From Burkholderia puraquae (lineage in GTDB: Bacteria; Pseudomonadota; Gammaproteobacteria; Burkholderiales; Burkholderiaceae), in assembly GCF_002099195.1 (NCBI RefSeq), contig NZ_NBYX01000001.1, forward strand, positions 496,168-560,167: 64,000 bases of DNA. Reading direction: 5' to 3'. The notes beneath the pieces are model-generated. The model saw only the letters and a list, made by a program, of their open reading frames with translations. It had not been told where the DNA came from and searched no databases. Position numbers and translations under genes: made by a program. Shown here in pieces: positions 35,001-43,700 of the stretch. Positions within the stretch are counted from its first letter, which is position 1, and each line of letters starts with the position of its first letter.

Positions 35001-36341
35001 GGCATCGACATCGTGAAGGACGCATGCACGGCGGAGTCGCTGGCCGACTTCTCGTGGGATTGCTTCAACGCATGGCTCGACGCCGGCGCGCCTGGCAAGG
35101 AAGGCTGGGCGCTCACCGCGCAGGGCTTGTTCGGCAACGACGACACCGCACGCAAGCTGACGCCGCTGATCCGCACGTGGCCCGGCGAATCGGCGCATGC
35201 ACGCGCGGCGACCGGCCTCGACGTGCTGGCCTCGATCGGCAGTGACGTCGCGCTGATGCTGCTCAACGGCATTGCGCAGAAGGTCAAGTTCCGCGCGTTG
35301 CAGGACCGCGCGCGCGAGAAGATCGATGCGATCGCGGAAGCGCGTGGGCTGTCGCCCGAGGAACTGGAAGATCGTCTCGCGCCGGATCTCGGGCTCGACG
35401 CGCAGGGCACGATGCTGCTCGACTTCGGTCCGCGCGCGTTCCGGGTCGGCTTCGACGAGACGCTCAAGCCGTATGTGCGCGAGACCGGCGCCGACGGCGT
35501 GGCGGGCGCGCGGCTCGCGGACCTGCCGAAGCCGAAAAAGACCGACGATCCGGTGAAGGGCAAGGAGGCAGTCGAGCGCTTCAAGCTGCTGAAGAAGGAC
35601 GCGCGCACCATCGCGAGCCAGCAGCTCGCGCGGCTCGAGGTCGCGATGTGCGGCCGCCGCCGCTGGACGCCCGAGGTGTTTCGCGCGTTTCTCGCCGAGC
35701 ATCCGCTGGTGCGCCACCTGGTTCAGCGTCTCGTCTGGGGGGTGTACGAAGTCGATGACGGCGGCAACTTCGGCGGCGCGCTGAAGGCCTGCTTCCGCGT
35801 GGCGGAAGACGGCACCGCGGCCACGGCCGACGACGATGCGTTCACGTTGCCGGAAGGCGCGACGATCCGCATCGGCGTGCCGCATGCGCTGGAAATCGCG
35901 CCGGCCGATGCCGCCGCGTTCGGGCAGGTGTTCGCCGACTACGAACTGCTGCAGCCGTTCGCACAGCTCGGCCGCGACGTGTACCGGCTGACCGATGATG
36001 AGCGCAAGGGGCGGCTGCTCGAACGCTGGAAGGGCGTCAAGGTACCGACCGGCCGCGTGCTCGGGCTCGTCAACAAGGGCTGGCGCCGCGGCCAGGTGGA
36101 GGATGGCGGTTGCATCTGGTATTTCACGAAGCCGCTCGGCGCGGGCAAGGCGATCGAGCTGTCGCTTGACCCGGGGATCATCGTCGGGGCCGTCGACATG
36201 TATCCGGATCAGGAGCTCGGTGCGTTGCAAGCCGGTTCGCCGTCGAACTGGGGCAGCATTCGCGAGGCTGACTCGTTGTCGACGCTCGACGAGATTTCGG
36301 CGAGCGAGTTGATCCGCGATCTGGAAGGGATGCGCGAGTAA
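32076..36341 (+). CDS. molR: WGR-domain / DUF4132 protein, MolR (YehI) family
   Basis: The 1421-residue protein starts at 32076 after GAGAGGGAAC. The N-terminal 70 residues are a WGR domain (FWEVEQDGSGLNIRWGRIG), a fold that in PARPs contacts damaged DNA. An Ala/Pro-rich linker follows (about 75-150), then a helical-repeat body, and near 1160-1250 the DUF4132 region (FKLLKKDARTIASQQLARLE and RRRWTPEVFRAFLAEHPLV). In E. coli the equivalent gene (molR/yehI) lies beside yehL-Q, though upstream of them. It was once linked to molybdate regulation on weak evidence. The gap to the previous gene is 168 bases, so it may also have its own promoter. Confidence 0.88.
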   Translation: MRRFELIEGNSSKFWEVEQDGSGLNIRWGRIGTAGQSQTKAFADDAKARAALDKLVKEKTGKGYAEVAVTAGASIGAAAAKPPAAAPSATASAVPEASGEADSAASTQPAAVTAANGAPPVPSAQPAASTPSSTATSTFAPAPMPPVAAESFDAQCERVFETVRAQIANGDMQPGEALTVAVIKRRYNVADQGASMAFDLLKSRRLLVGWGASATVHEHAQAAAVALGEWVAAEAAAAPAPAAPAVADNGAPPWLANGDPVRLSPQMQRDAYASRRFPVEVRVLDVRAAWLKIEGKDGYSIDIGATDAALRPAVQRMLDRLAARTPLAGPVADAEADAALFALAMTVGDYHGETTIGRPVVDYLVAQYGLTGTIDVLLDALKIQVHADYDRQAQRRVHRFTTNVDGPVRGSWRGPIVGSEAALREYLAAASEADWQACVDRSEAALPTLHPTRQPIPALLLPDAPHLSNALVRRLGAERDVPETLHWMLLTATDPDAIAVAAKIRPDSYGHSFWGMSRMVATALRERGTAAFDVLERGAADDAAGDALAAIGTPDAVAALAKVASGSKGALARLSLSLDRWPVAGMVALSRLVAAGGKDAGLLTPSLTRLLRAHTAHVDGLRPWLDAPAQAVIDKLLAVLAGPAEVASPDELPAVLAAPPWLAVRQKKTTVLTLEPLELAAIECWDEAKRNQAKTPGQWEVTRLAEAAKDTLTLVAGLGFDASKKYYGPLGEAAAKAIRQGDAPAFVAAWRAMIDARKRERYFWYSLRAEYLTLLPAAVAVDIWNAVAGDYSTAGVNMLMATFGLPALPGLIATVRNKPTENFGYALNYGAIECAPIAARAFAKLKTLRDDGRAWLLKFPEHAACGLIAPSLGKPGEARDCAGTALRLLQANGHEALLMDVAARYADAAVPQAVRAVLEESPLDRFPTKRSKLPEFWQPRGWRRPVLKNGKALPDDALEYLGQMLTFPTSEGIYGGIDIVKDACTAESLADFSWDCFNAWLDAGAPGKEGWALTAQGLFGNDDTARKLTPLIRTWPGESAHARAATGLDVLASIGSDVALMLLNGIAQKVKFRALQDRAREKIDAIAEARGLSPEELEDRLAPDLGLDAQGTMLLDFGPRAFRVGFDETLKPYVRETGADGVAGARLADLPKPKKTDDPVKGKEAVERFKLLKKDARTIASQQLARLEVAMCGRRRWTPEVFRAFLAEHPLVRHLVQRLVWGVYEVDDGGNFGGALKACFRVAEDGTAATADDDAFTLPEGATIRIGVPHALEIAPADAAAFGQVFADYELLQPFAQLGRDVYRLTDDERKGRLLERWKGVKVPTGRVLGLVNKGWRRGQVEDGGCIWYFTKPLGAGKAIELSLDPGIIVGAVDMYPDQELGALQAGSPSNWGSIREADSLSTLDEISASELIRDLEGMRE

Positions 36342-36680
36342 CGCTTGACGGGCGGGTGGGGAGGGGCGTTTGTGGCGTTGCGCCGGCATACGGGCTGTTG
36401 GTCGTCCGTAGGCCGGAAGCCCGGACTCCACACGCGCCAAGCCAAGGGCCTGGCGCCACAGGCGAGCTGCGGCGCGACGGTAGGCTCGGCGCGGGTCATG
36501 CGAGGCATCTCATCGGAATGTCGCAAAGAAGGCTTGCTCCGCGACTTCGCACGAGGATTGCGCGAGCGGGAATTGGCAATACATGGTCACCGCGGTACCG
36601 GCGTCGTTGCCCAGGGTGGTGGGCGAATACCGCCGATACCCGGGAAACGACGCACGTCACTCATCCTCATCGAATTCGAC
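36342..36680. other. Intergenic stretch without a recognisable gene
   Basis: The 339 bases follow the molR-like gene and lead into the LprI-like gene. Short frames exist, but none is convincing, and no strong terminator or promoter motif stands out. Confidence 0.45.
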
Positions 36681-37427
36681 ATGAAGACAACGATTACCCT
36701 TCGGATGCTGGTGCGCATTGCACTTCTGCCGGCATCTTTCTGGATCGCCGGCTCTGTGTACGCCGCCTCCTTCAATTGTCATCTGGTCAAACACCCGGCG
36801 GAACAAACGATATGCGCCGTCCCCGAGTTGTCGAAACTCGACGATCAGCTCGCGATCGCGTGGTCGCTCGCGCCGGAACGTGTCATGAAGGGGTACGGCT
36901 CGTCCGGCCTCAACGATTTAAAGGATTATCAGCGCGGCTGGCGACTGCAACGGGATGCCTGCGCACAAGACGTTGACTGCCTGCGCACCAGCTATCTCCG
37001 GCGGCTGCAGCAGCTTTCCGAGCCCAACCCCGAAATCGTGCGCGACATCAATGGCTTCCATTGGTCGCAAACCTGGACGCTCCTTGAAATCTCGTCCAAG
37101 CCGCTGCCACGTGATCGCGGCGGGATCATCATGATCAATGTCAACCCGTATGCCGATGCGGCACGGCTGACGTTCGACGCGTCATCATGGAACGGTGAAA
37201 ACAGCGGACGGGAATACAAGGCCGACGCCGTCGTGCGTGCCGACGGCAAGGCATTCCACGTTGGCGCCGACGGCTGCCAGCTCGATTTCGCCATTCACGG
37301 CGCGCAGATGGAGGTCGAACAGCGCGGTCAATGCGGGAAAGTGCTCGGCCACGGCAGCGACGTCGATTTCCGAGGCACGTATATCGACGAAGCGCACGCT
37401 CCGAACAAGGGCTTCGAATTTGAATGA
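36681..37427 (+). CDS. Secreted protein with an LprI-like (DUF1311) domain
   Basis: The 248-residue precursor has a Sec signal peptide (basic start, hydrophobic core, VYA cleavage region near residue 28). The mature N-terminus shows the lysozyme-inhibitor LprI pattern: SFNCHLVKHPAEQTICAVPELSKLD up to the ICAVPELSKLD helix, then a Cys pair in RDACAQDVDCLRTSY. This gives four cysteines likely to form two disulphides. The C-terminal 130 residues are beta-rich and not recognised. LprI-type proteins can inhibit lysozyme, but most members are untested. No good ribosome binding site is seen before 36681. Confidence 0.75.
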   Translation: MKTTITLRMLVRIALLPASFWIAGSVYAASFNCHLVKHPAEQTICAVPELSKLDDQLAIAWSLAPERVMKGYGSSGLNDLKDYQRGWRLQRDACAQDVDCLRTSYLRRLQQLSEPNPEIVRDINGFHWSQTWTLLEISSKPLPRDRGGIIMINVNPYADAARLTFDASSWNGENSGREYKADAVVRADGKAFHVGADGCQLDFAIHGAQMEVEQRGQCGKVLGHGSDVDFRGTYIDEAHAPNKGFEFE

Positions 37428-37447
37428 TCGCCTGAACCGCACGTCGG

Positions 37448-38005
37448 CAAGCCGACATCGCGTCCGCCTCGGCTACGCCGGCATCGCACATCCGGCTGCG
37501 CGAACTCGCGCCGTTGTGTGCAAGGGCAGTCGAGGATGACGACGATGAAGCCGACGACGAACGGCGCGACTGGCACGCGGCCCGGCAACGACTCGACGCG
37601 CTCGGCGAGCGACAGGGCAGGGAAGCCGATGCGTTACGGGAGGCCGTCGATACGCTCATGCTGCCGCTGATGGCGATCTCGATGCGCGATCGCGACAATC
37701 ACCGCAATCGCGTCGCCGACACCGCGCTGCGGGCGTTGCGGGACCGGATGGCCGACAACGTCAGTTCGACGTTCGACCAACTGCACTTTCTGCGCGCCGC
37801 GTCTGCGTTGCACTACGAACCGGAGTGCGTCGTCGTGCTGCCGGCTTCAGGCGAGGGCTTCATTGCCAGCGCGCATGCGGTCAACAACACGTTCCACGCG
37901 CTCACGCTGCTGCACCGCCTGATCGGCGAACATGCGCGAACGCTACGCGTCCGCAAGCCGATCGCGCCGAGGATCGGCGACGAACAGCGAAACACGTCAG
38001 AGTTT
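37448..38005 (+). pseudogene. Gene fragment lacking both ends
   Basis: A frame with normal coding character runs from about 37448, with no start codon and a stop just upstream at 37433, to about 38005, where it runs into the end of the convergent MFS gene and becomes its antisense. The readable part includes LRELAPLCARAVEDDDDEAD and later LHYEPECVVVLPASGEGFIA. I do not recognise the family. It looks like the interior of a larger gene left by a rearrangement. Confidence 0.55.
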
Positions 38006-39346
38006 CAATGGCTCGCGCGCGTCGTCGTATTCCCGCGAAATATCCTTGTTCGTATAGTCCCCGAGCTTCGATGCGGCGACCACGCTCAGCACCGCACATA
38101 CCAGCACGTACGCCGCGATCGCATACCCCGAATGGTAGTAGGCAAACAGCGCCGTTGCGATCAGCGGTGCCGGGCCACCGGCAATGACCGAAGCGAGCTG
38201 ATAGCCCATCGACGCACCGCTATACCGTAACCGCCCTGTGAACGACTCGGCAATCAATGCAGCCTGCGGCCCATACATCATCGAATGCGGGACCAGCGAC
38301 AGCACGATGGCCGCGAAGATCCATACCGGATTCCGGCTGTCGACCATTGCGAAGTAGAGGAATCCGAACACACCGACGGCAGCCGCACCGATCATGTACA
38401 TCCGCCGCCGCCCGATAAGATCCGACACGTGCCCGAACAGCGGAATGGTGAAGAACTCGACCACAGACGCGACCAGCACTGCCGCCAGCAGCAGTTCGCG
38501 CGTGACGCCCAACGCCGTGATCCCGTAAGTGAACACGAACGCCGTATAGATATAGAACGGCGCCTGTTCGGCCATCCGAGCAAACGCTGACAGCACGATA
38601 TCCCTCGGCTGCTTGCGCAGCACTTCGAGCATCGGCGTCTTCTCGATCCTGCGCTCGGCCAGCAGCTTCGCGAAGATCGGCGTCTCGAGAATATTCAGCC
38701 GGATATAGAGCCCGATCGCAACCAGGACGATGCTGAGGAAAAACGGCACGCGCCAGCCCCACGCGAGGAAACTGCTTCCGGAAAACCAGCTCATGGCCAG
38801 CACGGCGAGGTTGGCGAGGAACAATCCCGCTGGCACGCCGAACTGCGGCCACGAAGCGACGAAACCGCGATGCGCATTGGTGCGCGCCCACTCCATCGAC
38901 ATCAGGACCGAGCCGCCCCATTCGCCACCCACGCCGACGCCCTGGATGAAGCGCAGCACCGTGAGGATGACGGCACCCCAGATGCCGATCGAGGCGTAGG
39001 TCGGAACGAAGGCCACGGCGAACGTGGCGAGCCCCATCAGCAACAGGGTCACGATCAGTGTGGCCTTGCGTCCGATGCGGTCGCCGTAATGGCCGAAGAT
39101 TGCCGCGCCGACCGGCCGTGCGACAAAGCCGACGGCATAGATCAGGAACGCCTGCAGCGTGCCGACGAGAGGGTGGGATTGCGGGAAATACAGCTTTGCG
39201 AAGACCAGGCCGGTGACCGTGCTGTAGAGGAAAAAGTCATACCATTCGATCGTGGTGCCAATCGTGCTGGCGACGACGGCGCGGTGCAACTGGCGCCGGG
39301 ATTCCTCGTCGGAGAGGGGCGTGGCCGCGGATTGCATGGCAGCCAT
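37997..39346 (-). CDS. MHS-type MFS transporter
   Basis: The 449-residue protein is a 12-segment major facilitator of the metabolite:H+ symporter group (ProP/ShiA/KgtP-like): TIEWYDFFLYSTVTGLVF in the first segment, GHYGDRIGRKATL as the loop 2-3 motif, and VGVGGEWGGSVLM in segment 4. Substrates of the group are organic acids, osmolytes or shikimate; which one is unknown. The start at 39346 has AGGGAGAT upstream. Its last codons overlap the relic on the other strand, so the 3' junction marks a recombination point. Two dyads upstream (ACATC-CT-GATGT at 39459-39470 and TATCGCGATA at 39470-39479) could be operators. Confidence 0.92.
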   Translation of the reverse strand: MAAMQSAATPLSDEESRRQLHRAVVASTIGTTIEWYDFFLYSTVTGLVFAKLYFPQSHPLVGTLQAFLIYAVGFVARPVGAAIFGHYGDRIGRKATLIVTLLLMGLATFAVAFVPTYASIGIWGAVILTVLRFIQGVGVGGEWGGSVLMSMEWARTNAHRGFVASWPQFGVPAGLFLANLAVLAMSWFSGSSFLAWGWRVPFFLSIVLVAIGLYIRLNILETPIFAKLLAERRIEKTPMLEVLRKQPRDIVLSAFARMAEQAPFYIYTAFVFTYGITALGVTRELLLAAVLVASVVEFFTIPLFGHVSDLIGRRRMYMIGAAAVGVFGFLYFAMVDSRNPVWIFAAIVLSLVPHSMMYGPQAALIAESFTGRLRYSGASMGYQLASVIAGGPAPLIATALFAYYHSGYAIAAYVLVCAVLSVVAASKLGDYTNKDISREYDDAREPLKL

Positions 39347-39458
39347 TTTGATATCTCCCTGATAAAGGGCGATAGAGAAATAAACGATACGCCCCGCGAC
39401 CGGTTGCGGCAAGTGCAAGTGGCGAATGACTCGAACGGCGTTCAGGCCTTTCAGTTAG

Positions 39459-39479
39459 ACATCCTGATGTATCGCGATA
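39459..39479. promoter_or_regulatory. Operator-like dyads upstream of the MFS gene
   Basis: An ACATC/GATGT inverted repeat (2-base spacer) abuts a perfect 10-bp palindrome TATCGCGATA, about 115 bases upstream of the MFS start. The neighbouring DNA is AT-rich. The cognate regulator is not in the window. Confidence 0.3.
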
Positions 39480-39579
39480 TGACGTGTAATTATCATTCGA
39501 TGCGGAAGGAGTGGGGTGGCGATCGCGAGCGGGCTGGATCTGACGGCCAGCGGTGCCGTGGGAGCCGAGTCTGCGTGAA

Positions 39580-40212
39580 GTGCCGCATCATCCGCCGGCT
39601 CGTCGCGTCGTCCACGTACACCAGCAGCGTGCAGGCCGGCGCACGGTCCTCGAACCACCGGTGGTCGCTACCGTCGATCTGGATCAGTTCACCGAGGCAA
39701 GAGCGCCGCGCTCGCGGCTGGTAGACCTTCGGCGGACGCTGTCGGCGCGGAATCCACAAGCCAGCGTCCGTCATCAGCTTCCTGACCGTCTCCTTGGCCA
39801 GCCGAATGCCGTGACACTCCCAGAACTTCTCGCAGGCCAGCGTCGGCCCGAAATCGGCGTAGCGATCGCGGATGATCGAGAGAGCCCGGTCGGCGGCCCC
39901 TGGGTCCAGGCGACGGTTGCCGGGACCGCCACGCTTACGCGAAGCTAGTCCACCTGCGCCGGATTCCCGATAGCGGATCACCAGACGTTCGATCTGCCGC
40001 ACTGTCAGCCCCAGCCGTTCGGCTGCACGGCCGGGCTTCAAGCCCATATCCACCACAGCCTGGATCACCTTCAGACGGTCGAGTTCTCGCATGTTCAATG
40101 TCACCAGTGCCGTTCGGTGCATCGCCGACTCCATGATCTGACCGGGAGCCGGCAAGCTTACCGAGGTCCAAACACGACATTTCTAAATGGCTAGAACACG
40201 ACATTTCTAAAA
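39580..40212 (-). mobile_element. Truncated insertion sequence with ISNCY/IS1202-type transposase
   Basis: The transposase starts at 40122 (MHRTALVTLNMRELDRLKV), has a helix-turn-helix (PGRAAERLGLTVRQIERL) and the first two acidic residues of a DDE core (LIQIDGSDHRW and LLVYVDDATSR). It is cut near 39590, so the third catalytic residue and the other IS end are lost and the element is dead. The surviving end carries two copies of AACACGACATTTCTAAA, at 40171-40187 and 40195-40211, which look like terminal transposase-binding repeats. The element explains the break between the MFS region and the Rhs island. Confidence 0.8.
40171..40211. repeat. Paired 17-bp direct repeats at the IS end
   Basis: AACACGACATTTCTAAA occurs twice, 24 bases apart, at the outer end of the broken insertion sequence. 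Such repeats are typical subterminal transposase sites of this IS group. Confidence 0.85.
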
Positions 40213-40336
40213 AGCTACTACAACACAAACTGTCGATAATTCACGTTATGTCAAATTTAGTTCGCAGAGTTACTACAATGATCCGGGCAACCAAAGCATC
40301 GCTGTCCCCGGCACCTCGCGCCAGGCAACGGCGTAA
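40213..40336 (+). pseudogene. Orphan C-terminus joined to the IS end
   Basis: Directly after the IS end a plus-strand frame reads TVDNSRYVKFSSQSYYNDPG and QSIAVPGTSRQATA before a TAA at 40334-40336. It has no start and looks like the 3' end of a gene cut by the IS. The parent gene cannot be named. Confidence 0.4.
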
Positions 40337-40386
40337 CAGGCCCGAAATCGCCTCCGTCGAAACGCCTGCCGCGACCAAGCGTTTTA

Positions 40387-40731
40387 TCAGGCCGGCTCCT
40401 GCCAAACATCCTCGTATCCTTGGTCGTCGACGATGAAACGCGTGCCGGGCGGCAACCGAAGATACTTGATGACGAGCGGCAGCATTTGCTGAAGATGCTC
40501 CGTATGCACCGGCTGATAAAAGTCATCGGCGTCCGAGTATTCGCCGCAATGGAAATACCAACTGATGTTATCGTCCGGGCGACGTTCCAGACGCGTGCCA
40601 TAAACGGGCATCTGCCCCACTGTCGACGTCGCGAAGGCGACCATGTTCTCCACGGCGGTTTCGTGCAACCCGTATCGTTCGCATACTTCGCGCTGCATGT
40701 CTGCTATGGCTGTTTCGTGTTGTGATTCCAT
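40387..40731 (-). CDS. Probable immunity protein for the Rhs toxin
   Basis: The 114-residue acidic cytoplasmic protein is encoded 41 bases downstream of the rhs stop codon, the usual place for an Rhs immunity gene. The start at 40731 is supported by GGAG 8 bases upstream. The pattern SWYFHCGEYSDADDF, then VIKYLRLPPGTRF and GYEDVW, resembles the Imm33/DUF2185-type immunity group, from memory. It would bind and block the C-terminal nuclease domain of the Rhs protein and protect the producer and its siblings. The lower GC, like that of the toxin tip, suggests the pair came together by transfer. Confidence 0.75.
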   Translation of the reverse strand: MESQHETAIADMQREVCERYGLHETAVENMVAFATSTVGQMPVYGTRLERRPDDNISWYFHCGEYSDADDFYQPVHTEHLQQMLPLVIKYLRLPPGTRFIVDDQGYEDVWQEPA

Positions 40732-40772
40732 CTTTGCACTCCAGGTGTGCGTTCAGATATTCAACATCTTCT

Positions 40773-43700
40773 TCATCGGATATGAAGGGCCTTTTTCATT
40801 GCCCGCGAAAAGCCCGACGCTTTGCCCCCTTGAGATCGAGAACAATCGGGGCAATGCGGTTGCACCGCGGCAATTGACGTTTGCACCGTGACGTCGTTCG
40901 TTCCGGTTCGATAATACTCGACCACGAGCGCATCGATATGGTCGGCAACCATCGTTGTGGCTGTCTGATTGCACGCCACGCATGGCTTGCCCTGCACTGA
41001 CCTCGTCTGCGCCGTGGTCGGTCCGCATTGGGAATTGCGCGAGTACGCCGTTGTGATGCCGGATTTGGGTTTGAACAAGGACTTGTCGGGGATACCCAGG
41101 GAGACGATCGGGACCGTGTTCCCGTGACCGTCGATCGTGTTTGCAAGACCATAAGGGTCGATCCAGGCGGCCGGGTTCGGTGCATATCGATAGAGTGCCG
41201 AACCTCCCTCGATGCAGCTCGGGTCCTGGCTGATGAACTGCCCGATTCCCGGGTCGAGATATCGATATCTGTTGTAGCAAAATCCGGTTTCTTCGTCGTA
41301 GTACTGTCCCTGAAGCCGAATGGGCTGATCGAACGATGGCCAGTCTTTCGGCTGTATCGGCGTGTTGCTCGACCATGTGGCATAACTCGCTTCCCACGCA
41401 ATTCGGCCACGCTCGTCAACAACGCGGACTGGCGCCCCATTAGGGTCGTTATGGAAGAAGTAGACCGTGCTGACGGGGCGATATGACGCCGGCTGCTGGC
41501 GCGTAGCCGACGTCGTGTTCGGAGCGGAATAGTCGGCGATCGCCGTGGGTGACCGAATCTCATCGAGTGAAGGCGCGCCTCCGGGCTCGACACCGGCATG
41601 CTCTGACACGGGTGGAGGTATGCGCGAGTCGAGGGTTCGATGAACCACGGCGAGCGGTCGAAACGTATCGGGATAGTGGATCCAGTCCCGTACGTCCCGT
41701 CGGATCAGCACACTTTGTGTCTGGCTATTTTTCTCGTCTGACTGGTCGGAGCGGAGTTCGCTTGAGAGGACGTCGCCGTCCCAAAAGAATTGACGAACAG
41801 AGGTGTGGCTGGATTCAAGCCGGCGCGACGAAGTGATTTTCCTGATCCGCCGGCGAAATGCATCGTATTCGTACCGTACGCGGAGGTGATGATCGTCGTT
41901 GGTGTCGCCTTGCCCGGCGCGACGAGTCGTCAGCGTCTCGGCCAACTGCCCTGCAGCGTCCCACCGCAGAGTAATCTCCTGGTGCGCCTCGCGCTTATGG
42001 ACGAGATTGCCGGCACGATCGAATACGTAATGACTGTCTTCGTGCACGCCTTCCCGACGCCATGCCGGCGATGCGGTTTCGCCTCGTAGCGCGCCTGACT
42101 GGAACACCCGGGTGTTGAGCAGATCTCCGGCGGGGTCGTACGTGAAGCGGCGTGTCGCGCCTGCGCAGTCGATATGTGCGACGACCTGCCCGACCGGATC
42201 GTATTGAAACTGCTCGATGCCGGTCCGGGAGTCACGTCGCTCGATCAGGTCGCCGTTCGCATCGTACGCGTATTCGATCGCGAACATTTCCCCGGTATCG
42301 GCAAGCAGAGCCTGCCGGGACAAACGTCCCTTGGCTTCGTACGACATTTCGCGTCGCAGCGCGTCACCCAGTCGTTCGTCGCGAATCTGGCCAAGTGCAT
42401 CCCGTTCGATGATGATTGGCGCGTGTCCATCGATCTCGATCCGGACGACCGCATTCAGTGCGTCATAGTTGTAACGAATCGACTGCTCGACGATTTCACT
42501 GCCCGCAACGAGGCGCGTTCGTCGTTCGATTCGATTACCGGTTGCGTCATATCGATTGAAAAGTGTAAAGTCGTCGCCCTGTCGTTCCTCGACCAGCCTG
42601 CCGTCGTCGTCATATCTGAATTCGAGGTGAGAGGATGCGGTCGACGCGCGAATGAGATCGCCGTGTTCGTCGTAGTGAAAGCAGTCAGTCCGAACACCGT
42701 CGTGTCGGTCGGGATCAGGAATGCGTTTCTCGACGATTCGCCCTAGTTCGTCATATCGATACTCGATGGCCCGGCCACGCGGGTCGACGCTACGCAAGAG
42801 TTCCCCGGTCGTCCCGTATTCGTAAACGCGCGACTGTCCCCAGTAGTCGATTTCTTCAACGATTCTGCCGAGCGCGTCGCGCTTGAGCAGATAGGACTCT
42901 CCGCGCTCGTTGACGACCTGGGCGAGCTGCCCTTCAGTGTCATAGCGATACTGGACTTCAGTGCCATCGGGCTGAATCCGCTTTGCGATTTCTCCCAGCG
43001 GCGTATAGGCAAGACGCGTCACATTGCCGACCGGGTCGCGATACCGCAAGAGATGGCCATCCGGGTCATAGCTGCAGTGAATCTCGCGTCCGTCCCATTC
43101 GATGGCGCGTACCAGTCGTCCGCAGGCATCTCTCTCGTAACGATTTTGGTGCCCCGCTGCATCGAGGGAGCTTATGACATAGCCACGTGCGTCGCGTTCG
43201 TATTGCGTCGGGTGTCCAAGCGCATCGACCATCGTGGTCAGGTTGCCGTATCGGTCGTAACCGAACGTCGTTACGTCACCTTGCGGACCGGCACAGGACG
43301 TCACACGACCTAGTTTGTCGTATGCATATCTGAACGTCGCCTGGGATGGCGTGGTGCGACTCATCAGACGACCGCGAGCGTCCCATTCGTATCGAAATTG
43401 ACGCCCCCCGGCCCCGGTCACGCAAACCGGCTTGTGATTGCTGTCGTATTCGGCCCGAACCGATCGACCATCCGGCATGAACTGTGCGATCAGATTGCCA
43501 TTCGCGTCGTATTCCCACCGAGACGTACGACCTATCGGGTCGATACGGGCGCAGGTGCGCCACTGGCTGTCGTAACGATAACTGGTCATGCCGCCGAGCA
43601 CATCTATTTCGGCGATCGGCACACGACGTTCATTCAGCTGAATGACGGCAACGTGTCCCAGGGATTCGATAATACGAGTCTGGTTTCGAGCGAGGTCGTA

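Noticed and set aside
40248..40436. 62-codon plus-strand frame beside the IS end
   Set aside because: It overlaps both the orphan C-terminus, which has better coding character in another frame, and the immunity gene on the opposite strand.
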